DNA of 64,000 nt. Source: Celerinatantimonas diazotrophica. Lineage in GTDB: Bacteria > Pseudomonadota > Gammaproteobacteria > Enterobacterales > Celerinatantimonadaceae. The notes below the pieces were generated by a model. The model worked only from the letters and a program-made list of their open reading frames with translations, did not search any database and had not been told where the DNA came from. The DNA is taken from assembly GCF_004339545.1 (NCBI RefSeq), contig NZ_SMGD01000013.1:62001-126000 (forward strand), read 5' to 3'. Shown piece by piece: positions 29,993 through 39,820 of this stretch. How positions within the stretch are numbered: position 1 is the stretch's first letter; each line of letters opens with the position of its first letter. The translations under genes were made by a program, and so were the position numbers.

Positions 29993-32900
29993 ATGTTTTC
30001 TAAAGTGCTTATAGCCAATCGTGGGGCTATTAGCTGCCGTATCACCCGCACTCTCAAGGCGATGGGGATCACATCGGTAGCTGTTTATCACGACTCCGAC
30101 TCCGACAGTCTACATGTGCAACATGCCGACGAGGCCTATTGTCTTGGCAGCGGCAGTAGCACACAAACCTATTTAAATCAGGACCTCATTATCGATATTG
30201 CCAAACGCGCTAATGCTGAAGCAATTCACCCCGGATACGGCTTTTTAAGTGAGAACCCCGAATTTGCCAAACGCTGCGAAGCCGAAAACATCGTATTCTT
30301 AGGGCCAACCGCACAGCAAATGATTGATTTTGGTCTGAAACATAAAGCACGGGCACTGGCAACCCAAGCTGGAGTACCGCTACTGGGTGGCAGCGATCTG
30401 CTCGATGACATTACCCAAGCACAAAGCAAAGCCTCGCAAGTAGGCTACCCGGTCATGTTAAAAAGTACCGCCGGTGGTGGCGGAATTGGCATGCAGCGCT
30501 GCGACAACGCTGAAGAACTAGCGAGCGCCTTCGACACTGTCAAACGCTTAAGTACCAATAATTTTGCTAATAGTGGCGTATTTATTGAAAAATTCATCGA
30601 ACATGCTCGCCACATTGAAGTCCAGATATTTGGCGATGGTCAAGGCAATGTACTCGCTATCGGGGAACGTGACTGCTCATCCCAGCGGCGTAATCAAAAA
30701 GTCATCGAAGAGTGTCCGGCACCGAATCTTTCAGAGCAAACCCGCACGCAACTGCAGCAAACTGCCGTGCAACTGGGTCAGTCAGTCAAATATCGCAGCG
30801 CAGGGACAGTCGAATTCATCCTCGATGCCGACACTGAAAAATTCTATTTTCTGGAAATGAACACGCGTCTGCAGGTTGAGCACGGGGTCACCGAGCAAGT
30901 TTTTAATATTGATTTAGTACGCTGGATGGTCGAACTCGGAGCCGGCGAGCTTCGCCCACTGTCTGAGCTAAAACCCACATTAACACCTCATGGACATGCT
31001 ATTCAGGCGCGTCTTTATGCTGAAGACCCAGCAAAAGCCTTCCGCCCTAGCGCCGGATTCATCAGCCATGTTCATTTCCCTAAACTGCAACTGCCAGAAC
31101 AGCGCATCGACCATTGGCTTGAAAACGGGATTGAAGTCCCCGCACTATTTGACCCGATGCTGGCTAAATTAATTGCTTATCGAGATGATCGCAATCAAGC
31201 GCGGCAAGGGCTTATTAGTATGCTCGAGCACAGTGAAGTGTATGGCATCGAAACCAATCGTCATTATCTCATTGACTTACTCAATAGCGATACCTTTGCC
31301 AAAGGACATATTTTAACCAACAGTTTAAACTCGTTTCATCCACAGCCAGCCACCATTGACGTGCTCACCGGCGGCACACAAAGCACCATTCAGGATATAC
31401 CCGGTCGAGTCGGCTACTGGCATATTGGTGTTCCACCATCCGGGCCGATGGATAACTATTCGTTTCGCTTAGCCAATCGACTATTGGGAAATGATGAACA
31501 ATGTGCTGGCATCGAAATTACGCTGACAGGCCCAACACTTGGATTTAATTGTGCTCGTCAGATTATCTTAGCAGGGGCCACCATTGACGCTAGCGTCGAT
31601 GGCAAACCTGTTGAAATGTGGCAAGTTATCGATATTCCCGCAGGTAGCACATTGAAGCTTGGGAAAGTACAAGATCTGGGTTCTCACAGTTATCTATTGA
31701 TTGCGGGTGGCATTGATTGCCCTACTTATTTAGGAAGTCGTTCGACCTTCAAACTAGGTCAGTTCGGTGGCCATGTTGGCAGAGCCCTACGTGCCGGCGA
31801 TGTCTTGCATCTGTTTAAGCCGCACTCACAAGCACCAAGGATAAAACCAGAACCAGGGATTTATCCAGAACTGACTCACACTTGGCAACTCCACGTTATT
31901 TATGGGCCACATGGCGCACCTGATTATTTCACCGAGCAAGACATCCAAACACTGTTTAGCCACGATTACGAAGTTCACTACAATTCGAGCCGCACTGGAG
32001 TGCGATTGATTGGCCCAAAACCAGATTGGGCCAGAGAAGATGGCGGCGAAGCAGGCCTTCATCCATCCAATATTCACGATAACGCCTATGCTGTTGGCAC
32101 GATCGATTTTACGGGCGACATGCCGGTAATTTTGGGGCCTGACGGGCCAAGTCTGGGTGGATTTGTCTGTCCTGCGACCATCATCAAAGCAGATCTTTGG
32201 AAAATGGGACAACTCAAAGCTGGCGATAAAGTTCGCTTTATTCCCATTTCAATGCAAAGTGCCGAGCAGCTTGAACGTGCCCAGTTACAGACTTTAAATA
32301 CGCTCAATAAGAGCGACGTTACCATTGAGCGAGCCCCCACCACCAGCGCTATTTTAAAGACCATCCCACCAGAACGTTATGGTGAGCAAGTTGTTTATCG
32401 TCCCAGTGGCGACGACTTTCTGCTGGTCGAATATGGTCCGCAAGTCCTTGATATTCGTTTGCGTTTTCGCGCCCATGCGTTAATGTTATGGCTCGAAAAA
32501 GCTCAAATCGACGGGGTTGAAGAACTAACCCCGGGAATTCGCTCGCTACAAATTCACTACAACAACCTCATTCTCAGTACTGCTCAACTCTTGGCATATT
32601 TGGAACAGGCCGAAAGTGAACTCACCGATATCGACAAAATGAGTGTGCCTGCACGGATTGTCCGCCTGCCGCTCTCATGGGACGACGAAGCAACACGTTT
32701 AGCCATTGAAAAATATGATCAACTGGTTCGTAAAAATGCACCTTGGGCGCCATCCAATATTGAATTTATTCGTCGCATTAACGGCCTAGATTCAATCGAT
32801 GAGGTTAAACACATTCTGTTCAATGCCCGCTATTTGGTGATGGGCTTAGGCGATGTTTATTTGGGAGCGCCGGTTGCGACACCGCTTGACCCTCGACATC

Positions 32901-33607
32901 GACTCGTCACGACAAAATACAATCCAGCTCGTACTTGGACCCCCGAAAACGCAGTCGGAATTGGTGGCGCTTATTTATGTGTGTATGGCATGGAAGGACC
33001 CGGTGGTTATCAGTTTGTCGGACGTACCTTACAGATGTGGAACCGCTATCGTACCACCGCAGAATTTAGCAATCCTTGGCTGTTACGCTTTTTCGACCAG
33101 ATTGAATTTTACGAAGTTTCAAGTGATGAGCTAAAACGGATTCGCCGAGAGTTCCCTAAAGGGAATTATCCCTTAGATATTCGTGAAACGGAATTTTCAC
33201 TCAAGCAATATAACCAATTACTTAAGGACAACGCTAGCGAAATAGCAGCCGCTAAACAGCGTCAACAGTCTGCATTTGAAGCAGAACGCCAGCGCTGGAT
33301 AGCAACTGGACAGGCGAACTTTAGTAGCGAAGCTGACTTGATGGTTGAAGACGACACCCCGACATTGCTCCTCAAAAATGGCGAACAAGCGATTGAAAGC
33401 TTAGTTTCTGGAAACGTTTGGAAAGTGTTAGTTAAGCTAGGCCAGGCGGTGCAAAACGATCAAACCTTAATGATCATCGAGTCGATGAAAATGGAAATTG
33501 AGATCAAAGCCCCCTGTCATGGAAAAGTCACGCAAATTTGCCACCCCACAGGCCAAAATGTTCGTGCTGGCCAACCCTTATTGATTCTGGAGGAACAACA
33601 TGATTGA
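29993..33607 (+). CDS. uca: Biotin-dependent guanidine (urea) carboxylase
   Basis: This 1204-residue enzyme carboxylates guanidine, or urea, using ATP, bicarbonate and biotin. Domain order: biotin carboxylase (residues 1-450; ATP loop STAGGGGIGM, EMNTRLQVEHGVTE), carboxyltransferase regions of the KipA and KipI types (about 455-1020; IPGRVGYWHIGVPPSGPMDN, FTGDMPVILGPDGPSLGGF, GPGGYQFVGRT), and a biotinyl domain with the carrier Lys1166 in ESMKMEIE. The length is the family norm. Enzymes of this family under ykkC riboswitches have been shown to prefer guanidine over urea, so guanidine is the probable substrate. The stop overlaps the allophanate hydrolase start by 8 bp. Confidence 0.93.
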   Translation: MFSKVLIANRGAISCRITRTLKAMGITSVAVYHDSDSDSLHVQHADEAYCLGSGSSTQTYLNQDLIIDIAKRANAEAIHPGYGFLSENPEFAKRCEAENIVFLGPTAQQMIDFGLKHKARALATQAGVPLLGGSDLLDDITQAQSKASQVGYPVMLKSTAGGGGIGMQRCDNAEELASAFDTVKRLSTNNFANSGVFIEKFIEHARHIEVQIFGDGQGNVLAIGERDCSSQRRNQKVIEECPAPNLSEQTRTQLQQTAVQLGQSVKYRSAGTVEFILDADTEKFYFLEMNTRLQVEHGVTEQVFNIDLVRWMVELGAGELRPLSELKPTLTPHGHAIQARLYAEDPAKAFRPSAGFISHVHFPKLQLPEQRIDHWLENGIEVPALFDPMLAKLIAYRDDRNQARQGLISMLEHSEVYGIETNRHYLIDLLNSDTFAKGHILTNSLNSFHPQPATIDVLTGGTQSTIQDIPGRVGYWHIGVPPSGPMDNYSFRLANRLLGNDEQCAGIEITLTGPTLGFNCARQIILAGATIDASVDGKPVEMWQVIDIPAGSTLKLGKVQDLGSHSYLLIAGGIDCPTYLGSRSTFKLGQFGGHVGRALRAGDVLHLFKPHSQAPRIKPEPGIYPELTHTWQLHVIYGPHGAPDYFTEQDIQTLFSHDYEVHYNSSRTGVRLIGPKPDWAREDGGEAGLHPSNIHDNAYAVGTIDFTGDMPVILGPDGPSLGGFVCPATIIKADLWKMGQLKAGDKVRFIPISMQSAEQLERAQLQTLNTLNKSDVTIERAPTTSAILKTIPPERYGEQVVYRPSGDDFLLVEYGPQVLDIRLRFRAHALMLWLEKAQIDGVEELTPGIRSLQIHYNNLILSTAQLLAYLEQAESELTDIDKMSVPARIVRLPLSWDDEATRLAIEKYDQLVRKNAPWAPSNIEFIRRINGLDSIDEVKHILFNARYLVMGLGDVYLGAPVATPLDPRHRLVTTKYNPARTWTPENAVGIGGAYLCVYGMEGPGGYQFVGRTLQMWNRYRTTAEFSNPWLLRFFDQIEFYEVSSDELKRIRREFPKGNYPLDIRETEFSLKQYNQLLKDNASEIAAAKQRQQSAFEAERQRWIATGQANFSSEADLMVEDDTPTLLLKNGEQAIESLVSGNVWKVLVKLGQAVQNDQTLMIIESMKMEIEIKAPCHGKVTQICHPTGQNVRAGQPLLILEEQHD

Positions 33608-35357
33608 ACCAATGACAGTTGCCGCATTGCACCGCGCCTATAGCAATGGCGCAATTAGCGTCGGTGAACTATTACACGATTGTTTAGCGCGTGCGAGAAA
33701 CGACTCACATCAGGCTTGGATTAGCCTCTTAAGCGACGAACAATTAGAAACGTACATTATAAATTTAGCGGACCATAGCCCGGCAGATCTGCCGCTATAT
33801 GGCATTCCTTTTGCTATCAAAGACAATATTGATTTAGCCGATCTGCCAACCACCGCCGGGTGCCCTGACTACAGCTATCAACCCAGCGAACACGCCTTTG
33901 TGGTTGCCAAACTGATTGCAGCAGGAGCAGTACCGATTGGAAAAACCAATTTGGATCAATTTGCCACTGGTTTAGTGGGTACCCGCAGCCCTTATGGTGA
34001 ATGTCACAACAGTATCAATGGCGATTATATCAGTGGCGGTTCAAGTGCCGGTTCGGCAGTATCCGTAGCCGATGGACAGGTCGTGTTTTCATTAGGCACA
34101 GATACGGCAGGCTCCGGACGCGTTCCGGCGGCATTTAATAACATTTTAGGCCTGAAAGGGAGTATTGGTCGCATCAGCTGTCGCGGTGTTGTTCCTGCTT
34201 GTAAGAGTTTAGATTGTGTCACGATCTTTGCCAAAACGAGCGATGATCTGGCGGCTATCTGGCCAGTTGCCGCACAATTTGATGAGCAAGATGAATTTGC
34301 CCGTCTGCAACCTGAGTTGATAAAAGCCGTTGCCCCAAATTTTAAATTTGGAGTCGCCAGCGCAGAGCAATTAGAGTTTTTCGCTGATGATGCAGCTAAG
34401 AGCTGTTATCACCAAGCAATAACCACCTTAACCGAGATGGGAGGGCAAGCCGTAATAATCGACTTAGCACCATTTAGTCAAGCGGCTAAGTTACTCTACG
34501 AGGGCCCATGGGTGGCCGAACGCCTTGCCGCCCTTCGCGAATTTTTTAGCGCCCACCAAGAGCAAACGCTCCCTGTAATTCAAACAATTATCGGCGGTGC
34601 GGCCAACTATAGTGCCGCCGATGCTTATGCTGCGCTTTACCAGCTCAAAGCACTTAAACGCCAGGCCGACCAACAACTTGCACAGGTCGATTTCATTGTC
34701 ACCCCCACTACGGGCACCATTTATACCATTGATGAGGTCAAGGCTGACCCCATCACACTAAACTCTAATCTGGGATTTTATACAAACTTCATGAATCTGC
34801 TTGATTACAGTGCGATAGCGCTACCGGCTGGCTTTCGTCAAAATGGCACGAAACAAGGTTTACCATTTGGCATCACCCTGTTTGGTCCAGCTTTTTATGA
34901 AGATGCCCTTCTTAGCATTGCATCCCGCTGGCAAAAACAGCTGCCATTACCTCTTGGGGCACTTCAAGCCCAGCCCCAAACCATTGATTTATGTGTTTGC
35001 GGGGCTCATCTATCAGGAATGGCGCTCAATCATCAACTGAGCAATAAAGGAGCAAAGCTCATCAAGCAAACCCACACGGCACCGAGTTATCGGTTATTTG
35101 CTCTCAATGAAGGTTTTCCGCGTCGCCCGGCAATGGTCCGCGACACCAAGCAAGGCACATCGATTGAAGTTGAGATCTGGCGATTAGGCTCTGAGTTTCT
35201 AGCTGAGTTTTTAATGGGAATTGGTGCACCACTGGGGCTTGGCAAAGTTGAGCTGGAAGATGGGCAATGGGTCAGTGGTTTTATCAGCGAACCTTGTGCC
35301 ACCGACAATGCTGAAGAAATCACCCATTTGAAAAGTTGGCGTAATTTCAAAGCGTAG
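33600..35357 (+). CDS. atzF: Allophanate hydrolase
   Basis: This enzyme cleaves allophanate to CO2 and two ammonia, the final step of the pathway. The amidase-signature domain (about 1-440) holds the catalytic Lys in FAIKDNIDLADLPTTAG, the cis-Ser in GGSSAGSAVSVADG, and the nucleophile Ser in GTDTAGSGRVPAA. The C-terminal domain (about 460-585) is the allophanate-hydrolase-specific one with FALNEGFPRRPAM and GIGAPLGLGKVELEDG. The length (585 aa) is normal. GGAGGA lies before the ATG, which overlaps the carboxylase stop. A terminator follows. Confidence 0.95.
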   Translation: MIEPMTVAALHRAYSNGAISVGELLHDCLARARNDSHQAWISLLSDEQLETYIINLADHSPADLPLYGIPFAIKDNIDLADLPTTAGCPDYSYQPSEHAFVVAKLIAAGAVPIGKTNLDQFATGLVGTRSPYGECHNSINGDYISGGSSAGSAVSVADGQVVFSLGTDTAGSGRVPAAFNNILGLKGSIGRISCRGVVPACKSLDCVTIFAKTSDDLAAIWPVAAQFDEQDEFARLQPELIKAVAPNFKFGVASAEQLEFFADDAAKSCYHQAITTLTEMGGQAVIIDLAPFSQAAKLLYEGPWVAERLAALREFFSAHQEQTLPVIQTIIGGAANYSAADAYAALYQLKALKRQADQQLAQVDFIVTPTTGTIYTIDEVKADPITLNSNLGFYTNFMNLLDYSAIALPAGFRQNGTKQGLPFGITLFGPAFYEDALLSIASRWQKQLPLPLGALQAQPQTIDLCVCGAHLSGMALNHQLSNKGAKLIKQTHTAPSYRLFALNEGFPRRPAMVRDTKQGTSIEVEIWRLGSEFLAEFLMGIGAPLGLGKVELEDGQWVSGFISEPCATDNAEEITHLKSWRNFKA

Positions 35358-35396
35358 AGACTTAAAAGTTCTACTAACAGAGATTTAAGAAAGTGA

Positions 35397-35429
35397 AAAT
35401 CCGTTATCAGTGACGGGTAGCGGATTTTT
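35397..35429 (+). terminator. Terminator of the guanidine operon
   Basis: AAAATCCGTTATC pairs with GGTAGCGGATTTTT (two G-U pairs, 6-nt loop), giving a stem with a terminal T-run, 40 bp past the allophanate hydrolase stop. Confidence 0.85.
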
Positions 35430-35459
35430 CTATCTTGGCTCGCGTTGCTTGTTAATCAC

Positions 35460-35592
35460 TACTTTGGTAACAGTCCAGTTATAAGCGGTAGTAGCCGCGG
35501 AGTAGGCCGTGATTCAGCGTTAAAACTTGCCGGAAAAGGTATAGATATTATCTTTACAACGAACAATCAGCCCAAGCAATTGCCAGTGCCAT
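35460..35592 (+). pseudogene. N-terminal fragment of a short-chain dehydrogenase (SDR)
   Basis: In one frame from about 35460 the sequence encodes PVISGSSRGVGRDSALKLA and then GKGIDIIFTTNNQ before a stop at 35590-35592. This is the nucleotide-binding start of an SDR (Rossmann Gly motif GSSRGVG). No start codon or ribosome binding site remains, and the coding ends after about 40 residues. The best-fitting relatives are the SDR subfamily that also fits the C-terminal fragment at 44142-44564. Confidence 0.7.
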
Positions 35593-35604
35593 AAAATAAA
35601 TTGA

Positions 35605-35769
35605 TTACCTATTAATGAGTTGGCAACTATTCAACGACGCGTTGTAGAATTTGGCTTATGGATCGGCCCGTTCAGTAAACTCATCTACATTATGCCGCCC
35701 TATATCATTAGCACAGACCAACTCAGCCAACTAACCCAGGCGATGAAAACAGTCATAGCAGAGCTATAG
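35605..35769 (+). pseudogene. bioA: C-terminal fragment of adenosylmethionine-8-amino-7-oxononanoate transaminase
   Basis: An open frame without a start encodes LPINELATIQRRVVEFGLWI, then GPFSKLIYIMPPYIISTDQL, then SQLTQAMKTVIAEL, ending at TAG 35767-35769. This matches the last about 50 residues of BioA (E. coli: GVWIRPFGKLIYLMPPYIIL). The usual RPFG has become GPFS, consistent with relaxed selection. The rest of bioA is absent here, so this is a relic left by deletion or rearrangement. Confidence 0.8.
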
Positions 35770-35770
35770 C

Positions 35771-36739
35771 TCATTCATTCTCTATTTGCAGCAGATCTAT
35801 TGCTGTTTGCTCGTCAGTGACTAGGCCATTTACCCACCGACCACGTAGTGTTGCAAGAATAGCCTGGAATTTTGCAGTCCCTCCAGCCATCGCGATCACT
35901 TGATGTGAGGGGCTTTGATATAACGGTATGCTCGTTAATCTCTCACTTAACGAGGTATCTATCAGATTTCCTCGAGCGTCCATAAAATGTCCGAGAAGCT
36001 CGCAGACTACTGACTTACGCTGAAGTTCAGCCACCTCCTCAGCCGTAATAAATCCATCCAAATAAAGTGGACATTGGTGATCTACTTGCCCGATACCAAT
36101 AAAGCTAACCGTCGCCTGGTAGGCCTGCTTTAACACCAACTGATAGATTCGATGGCTACACCATTGATTTTTATCTTCAACGCTATCTGCATATAAGGGA
36201 GCTGGTAATATGTAATATCTGCCCTGAGTTTTTTCGGCAAGCCATAGCGGAGAGTCATAACGAGTGCATGAGCCATCCGATGAAATAGCGCCAATTAATG
36301 AAACACAGCGATGTTGCGGCCGGTCACAAGCAACCAGTTCAGTAATAGCGGCGCGTAAAGTCCGGCCAGATCCCACACCTATCGTTTGGGGAGTTTTCGC
36401 ATGGATAAATTTAGACATCACCTGAGCACCGGCTGCGGCGACCATCTTAAGGCACTCATCCTGATTCAACCCACAACCAGGAACCACTTCACATACAGTT
36501 AAATCGTACCGCTTCGCCAAACGCTGCGCCAACAGACTACAGTCAGCGACCGGATGAGTAATCTGGATATTCACAATACCTTGCTCACTGGCCAGAGCAA
36601 TTAATCGTTGAGTCATCTGCCTCGACAATCCCAGAATATCTGCAATCTGATTTTGCGTTTTACCGCTGATGTAATAAAGCCATGCAGCTCTTGCTGCCTT
36701 ATCCAGTCTCTGATCGTGTTTTAAATCCTGAGCATCCAT
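35771..36739 (-). CDS. SorC/DeoR-type sugar-responsive regulator of the pentitol operon
   Basis: The 322-residue protein has an N-terminal helix-turn-helix (KTQNQIADILGLSRQMTQRLIALASEQGIV) and a C-terminal sugar-phosphate-binding domain of the SorC family (TIGVGSGRTLRAAITEL; SFIGIGQVD; AMAGGTAKFQAILATLRG). It is divergent from dalD over a 187-bp gap rich in TTGCTCA motifs, so it most likely controls that operon in response to a pentitol or its phosphate. GGGG lies before the ATG. Its 3' end abuts the bioA relic. Confidence 0.9.
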   Translation of the reverse strand: MDAQDLKHDQRLDKAARAAWLYYISGKTQNQIADILGLSRQMTQRLIALASEQGIVNIQITHPVADCSLLAQRLAKRYDLTVCEVVPGCGLNQDECLKMVAAAGAQVMSKFIHAKTPQTIGVGSGRTLRAAITELVACDRPQHRCVSLIGAISSDGSCTRYDSPLWLAEKTQGRYYILPAPLYADSVEDKNQWCSHRIYQLVLKQAYQATVSFIGIGQVDHQCPLYLDGFITAEEVAELQRKSVVCELLGHFMDARGNLIDTSLSERLTSIPLYQSPSHQVIAMAGGTAKFQAILATLRGRWVNGLVTDEQTAIDLLQIENE

Positions 36740-36815
36740 TCCAATCCCCCAATAATCGCTCTAAGCCTAACAGCATTTATGGCAAAAAGATGGAAAGATT
36801 AAAAGTATAAAATTG

Positions 36816-36897
36816 TGAGCAAATGCTCAACGTTAAATCATTTATTCAATTAGCATGTTCAAAAATAAGCAATTGCTCATACATGAACTTTTGCTCA
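36816..36897. promoter_or_regulatory. Operator cluster between the SorC-type regulator and dalD
   Basis: A perfect 14-bp palindrome TGAGCAAATGCTCA lies at 36816-36829. AGCAATTGCT followed by CA is at 36868-36879 and a third TTGCTCA at 36891-36897. These repeated TGAGCA/TGCTCA half-sites sit between divergent genes and are the probable binding sites of the regulator. Confidence 0.75.
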
Positions 36898-36926
36898 ATC
36901 CAAACTAATAATTTGAGAGACTGACT

Positions 36927-38321
36927 ATGAAACAACAACACCTTACCTGGATGCATATCGGAGCTGGCTCCTTCCACCGTGCCCATCAAGCCTGGTATCT
37001 CAACCAGTTATTGAGCAAAGGTGATGATCGCTGGTCAATTGCGCTCGGCAATATTCGCGACGATGCCACCGATTTGCTCAATAATTTGGCTCATCAACAT
37101 GGTGAGTATGTACTGGAAACAGTGACCCCGGCCGGAAAACGAGCCTATGAAAAAATCCGCTCTATTCGCACCATTGTGCCGTGGGACAAACAGCTCAGCG
37201 CGCTGACCCAGCAAGGCAGCGATCCAGCTACCCGGGTGATCTCATTCACTGTCACAGAAGGGGGATATTACCTAGATACTCACTTCAAACTGGAAGCAGG
37301 CAACCCCGACATCAAAGCCGACTTGGCTGGCCAAGCCACCACCATCTACGGTGCACTATCGAAAATTCTGCACCAGCGTATGCAGCTCAACAGTGGCAAA
37401 GTGACCCTGTTGTGCTGCGACAATGTCCGTCACAATGGTGAACGCTTCCACGACGGCATGATCCAGTTCCTCGAAACTAAAGGTGATCAAGAACTACTTA
37501 GTTGGATGAACAACAACTGCACAACTCCCAACACTATGGTCGATCGAATTACACCGCGACCAACTGCTGATATAGCACCACGCGTTAAAGAAGCCCTGGG
37601 AATCGATGATCTGGCACCGGTAATGGGCGAGGCTTTCATTCAGTGGGTGATTGAAGATAACTTTGTCGCTGGTCGGCCAGCACTGGAAAAAGTCGACGTC
37701 GAAATGGTGGAATCGGTGGTGCCCTATGAAGAAGCCAAAATCCGTATTCTCAATGCCAGTCACAGTTGCATTGCTTGGGCCGGGACCTTAATCGGCCTAA
37801 ACTTTATCGATGAAAGCACCCGCCATCAGGATATCTATAAGCTGGCTTACGAATACATCAGCGAAGATGTCATCCCATCGCTAACGCCCTGCCCGCTGGA
37901 TCTGGAAAATTATCGTGATGTCGTCCTTGATCGCTTCAGCAATCCCTACATCAAAGATACCAACCAGCGGGTTGCCGCTGATGGCTTTTCTAAAATTCCG
38001 GGCATGGTGACTCCCACCCTAGACGACTGTTACAACCGCGGTTCAGTGCCTAAATCCGCCACTGCGCTGCCAGCCCTGTTCTTCCTATTTATGCAACGTT
38101 GGCATCAAGGATCGCTACCTTACAACTATGAAGACGGCATTCTCGATGAAGCGGCTGTACATGCCATGTTCAATAGCCCTGACCCGATTGCAGTCTACGC
38201 CCGCGATAAGAAACTGTTTGGTTTACAGGCTAATAATGCGGATTTTGAAGCATTGCTGCGTCAACAGATTAAGCAGTTACGGCAGTGGGCTCATTCCCAC
38301 TTATCTGAACCAGTCGCTTGA
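36927..38321 (+). CDS. dalD: D-arabinitol 4-dehydrogenase (mannitol dehydrogenase family)
   Basis: This 464-residue NAD-dependent polyol dehydrogenase oxidises D-arabinitol to D-xylulose. The N-terminal Rossmann region reads [18 protein letters not shown]. Family motifs [14 protein letters not shown] and [14 protein letters not shown] precede the catalytic core in [21 protein letters not shown], with the conserved Lys-Asn-His. Similarity to Klebsiella DalD is very high across the whole chain, including [33 protein letters not shown] lies before the ATG. It heads a five-gene operon, and its base composition is visibly richer in GC than the flanking genes. Confidence 0.95.
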   Translation: MKQQHLTWMHIGAGSFHRAHQAWYLNQLLSKGDDRWSIALGNIRDDATDLLNNLAHQHGEYVLETVTPAGKRAYEKIRSIRTIVPWDKQLSALTQQGSDPATRVISFTVTEGGYYLDTHFKLEAGNPDIKADLAGQATTIYGALSKILHQRMQLNSGKVTLLCCDNVRHNGERFHDGMIQFLETKGDQELLSWMNNNCTTPNTMVDRITPRPTADIAPRVKEALGIDDLAPVMGEAFIQWVIEDNFVAGRPALEKVDVEMVESVVPYEEAKIRILNASHSCIAWAGTLIGLNFIDESTRHQDIYKLAYEYISEDVIPSLTPCPLDLENYRDVVLDRFSNPYIKDTNQRVAADGFSKIPGMVTPTLDDCYNRGSVPKSATALPALFFLFMQRWHQGSLPYNYEDGILDEAAVHAMFNSPDPIAVYARDKKLFGLQANNADFEALLRQQIKQLRQWAHSHLSEPVA

Positions 38322-38332
38322 GGAGAACCACC

Positions 38333-39799
38333 ATGTATCTTGGATTTGATTTGGGAACATCTGAGATCAAAGCAGTGGTAATTAACAACAGTGGCTCGAT
38401 CATCGCCACTGCCAATGAGCCACTGACAGTCCAGAGACCCCACCCCCATTGGTCTGAACAAGATCCCCAGCAATGGTGGCAGGCGACCCTAAAGGTCGTT
38501 GAACAACTGATGCGGAAAATCCCACAGCAATGGCCGCAAATTCAGGCCATTGGCCTGTCCGGTCAGATGCACGGTGCCGTGTTGCTGGATAACAACCAAC
38601 AAATACTGCGCCCGGCTATCTTGTGGAATGACACTCGCAGCGATACTCAATGCAAGACTCTCACCGACAAAGCGCCACAGTTGCATCAGATCACCGGCAA
38701 TTTGGCAATGCCGGGGTTTACTGCCCCGAAGCTGTTATGGATCAGCGAGAATGAACCGGAGATCTTCGCCCGTATTAACAAAGTATTGCTGCCTAAAGAT
38801 TATCTGCGATTGCGGTTGACTGGCGCTATGGTCAGCGATATGTCAGATGCCGCCGGTACCCTGTGGTTGGACGTTGCTAAACGCGACTGGTCCGACGCCA
38901 TTCTAGACGCCTGCGGTCTGAATCGCAGCCATATGCCATCACTGGTGGAAGGCTCCGAAATTTCCGCGCTACTGCGCCGTGAACTAGCTGCAGAATGGGG
39001 ACTGAGCAGCAAAGTTGTGGTTGCCGGTGGTGGCGGAGATAACGCCGCCAGCGCGGTGGGCATTGGTGCTATTGAACCAGGCGATGCGTTTATTTCACTT
39101 GGCACATCGGGAGTGATCTTTGCCGTTAATGACACTTTCCGGCCCAACCCGAAGTCGGCCGTTCACGCCTTCTGTCATGCCCTACCCCAACGCTGGCACC
39201 AGATGAGTGTCATGCTCACCGCTGCCAGCGCGCTGCGCTGGTTGTGTAATCTGCTAGGTACCAAAGAAGCAGAACTGATCGCACAAATTGAGCAGCTTAG
39301 CGATGCTGCCTTGCAACACGCACCACTATTTCTTCCCTATCTGTCCGGAGAACGGACGCCACACAACTCACCGTCGGCAACCGGTGAGTTTCATCGACTG
39401 ACTCACGACAGCGATGCGGCAAGTCTGGGCTACGCGGTACTTGAGGGAGTCAGTTTCGGACTACTGGACGGACTCAATGTCCTGCGCGAAGCAGGCACCC
39501 AGATCAACCAGTGTTCATTGGTGGGGGGCGGTGCCCGCAGTCGCTTCTGGGCGCAACTACTCGCCGATATTCTGCAAATCCGGATTGTCTGTCATCAGGG
39601 CAGTGAAGCTGGCGGAGCGCTCGGCGCGGCACGGCTAGGTCTGCTGGCCTGTGGTGGTAACCTTCAGAGTGTCTGCAAAAAACCACCAGTCACTGCGGTT
39701 TATGAACCCAACCCTGACCGCTCCGATACCCTACAGTATCGCTATCAACTATTCCAACAGTTCTACCGTCAACAGGTGGACTCAACACACAACCAATAA
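38333..39799 (+). CDS. xylB: Xylulokinase
   Basis: This FGGY-family sugar kinase (488 aa) phosphorylates D-xylulose from DalD to xylulose 5-phosphate for the pentose phosphate pathway. It has the N-terminal MYLGFDLGTSEIKAV, the substrate region GLSGQMHGAVLLD with ILWNDTRSD, and the ATP-binding SLGTSGVIF and C-terminal SLVGGGARSRFWAQLLADIL. The start at 38333 follows GAGGAGAA, 11 bp after the dalD stop. In Klebsiella this gene is called dalK. Confidence 0.95.
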   Translation: MYLGFDLGTSEIKAVVINNSGSIIATANEPLTVQRPHPHWSEQDPQQWWQATLKVVEQLMRKIPQQWPQIQAIGLSGQMHGAVLLDNNQQILRPAILWNDTRSDTQCKTLTDKAPQLHQITGNLAMPGFTAPKLLWISENEPEIFARINKVLLPKDYLRLRLTGAMVSDMSDAAGTLWLDVAKRDWSDAILDACGLNRSHMPSLVEGSEISALLRRELAAEWGLSSKVVVAGGGGDNAASAVGIGAIEPGDAFISLGTSGVIFAVNDTFRPNPKSAVHAFCHALPQRWHQMSVMLTAASALRWLCNLLGTKEAELIAQIEQLSDAALQHAPLFLPYLSGERTPHNSPSATGEFHRLTHDSDAASLGYAVLEGVSFGLLDGLNVLREAGTQINQCSLVGGGARSRFWAQLLADILQIRIVCHQGSEAGGALGAARLGLLACGGNLQSVCKKPPVTAVYEPNPDRSDTLQYRYQLFQQFYRQQVDSTHNQ

Positions 39800-39820
39800 C
39801 CATAAAGGGAAATAAAAGGA

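Noticed and set aside
29993-35357. Annotation as a urea degradation operon
   Set aside because: The ykkC aptamer and the two DUF1989 genes point to guanidine. Urea could be a side substrate only.
36811-36832. CRP-like TGTGAGCAAATGCTCA upstream of dalD
   Set aside because: The left half fits TGTGA but the right half and spacing do not. The symmetric TGAGCA/TGCTCA reading as the local regulator's site is better.
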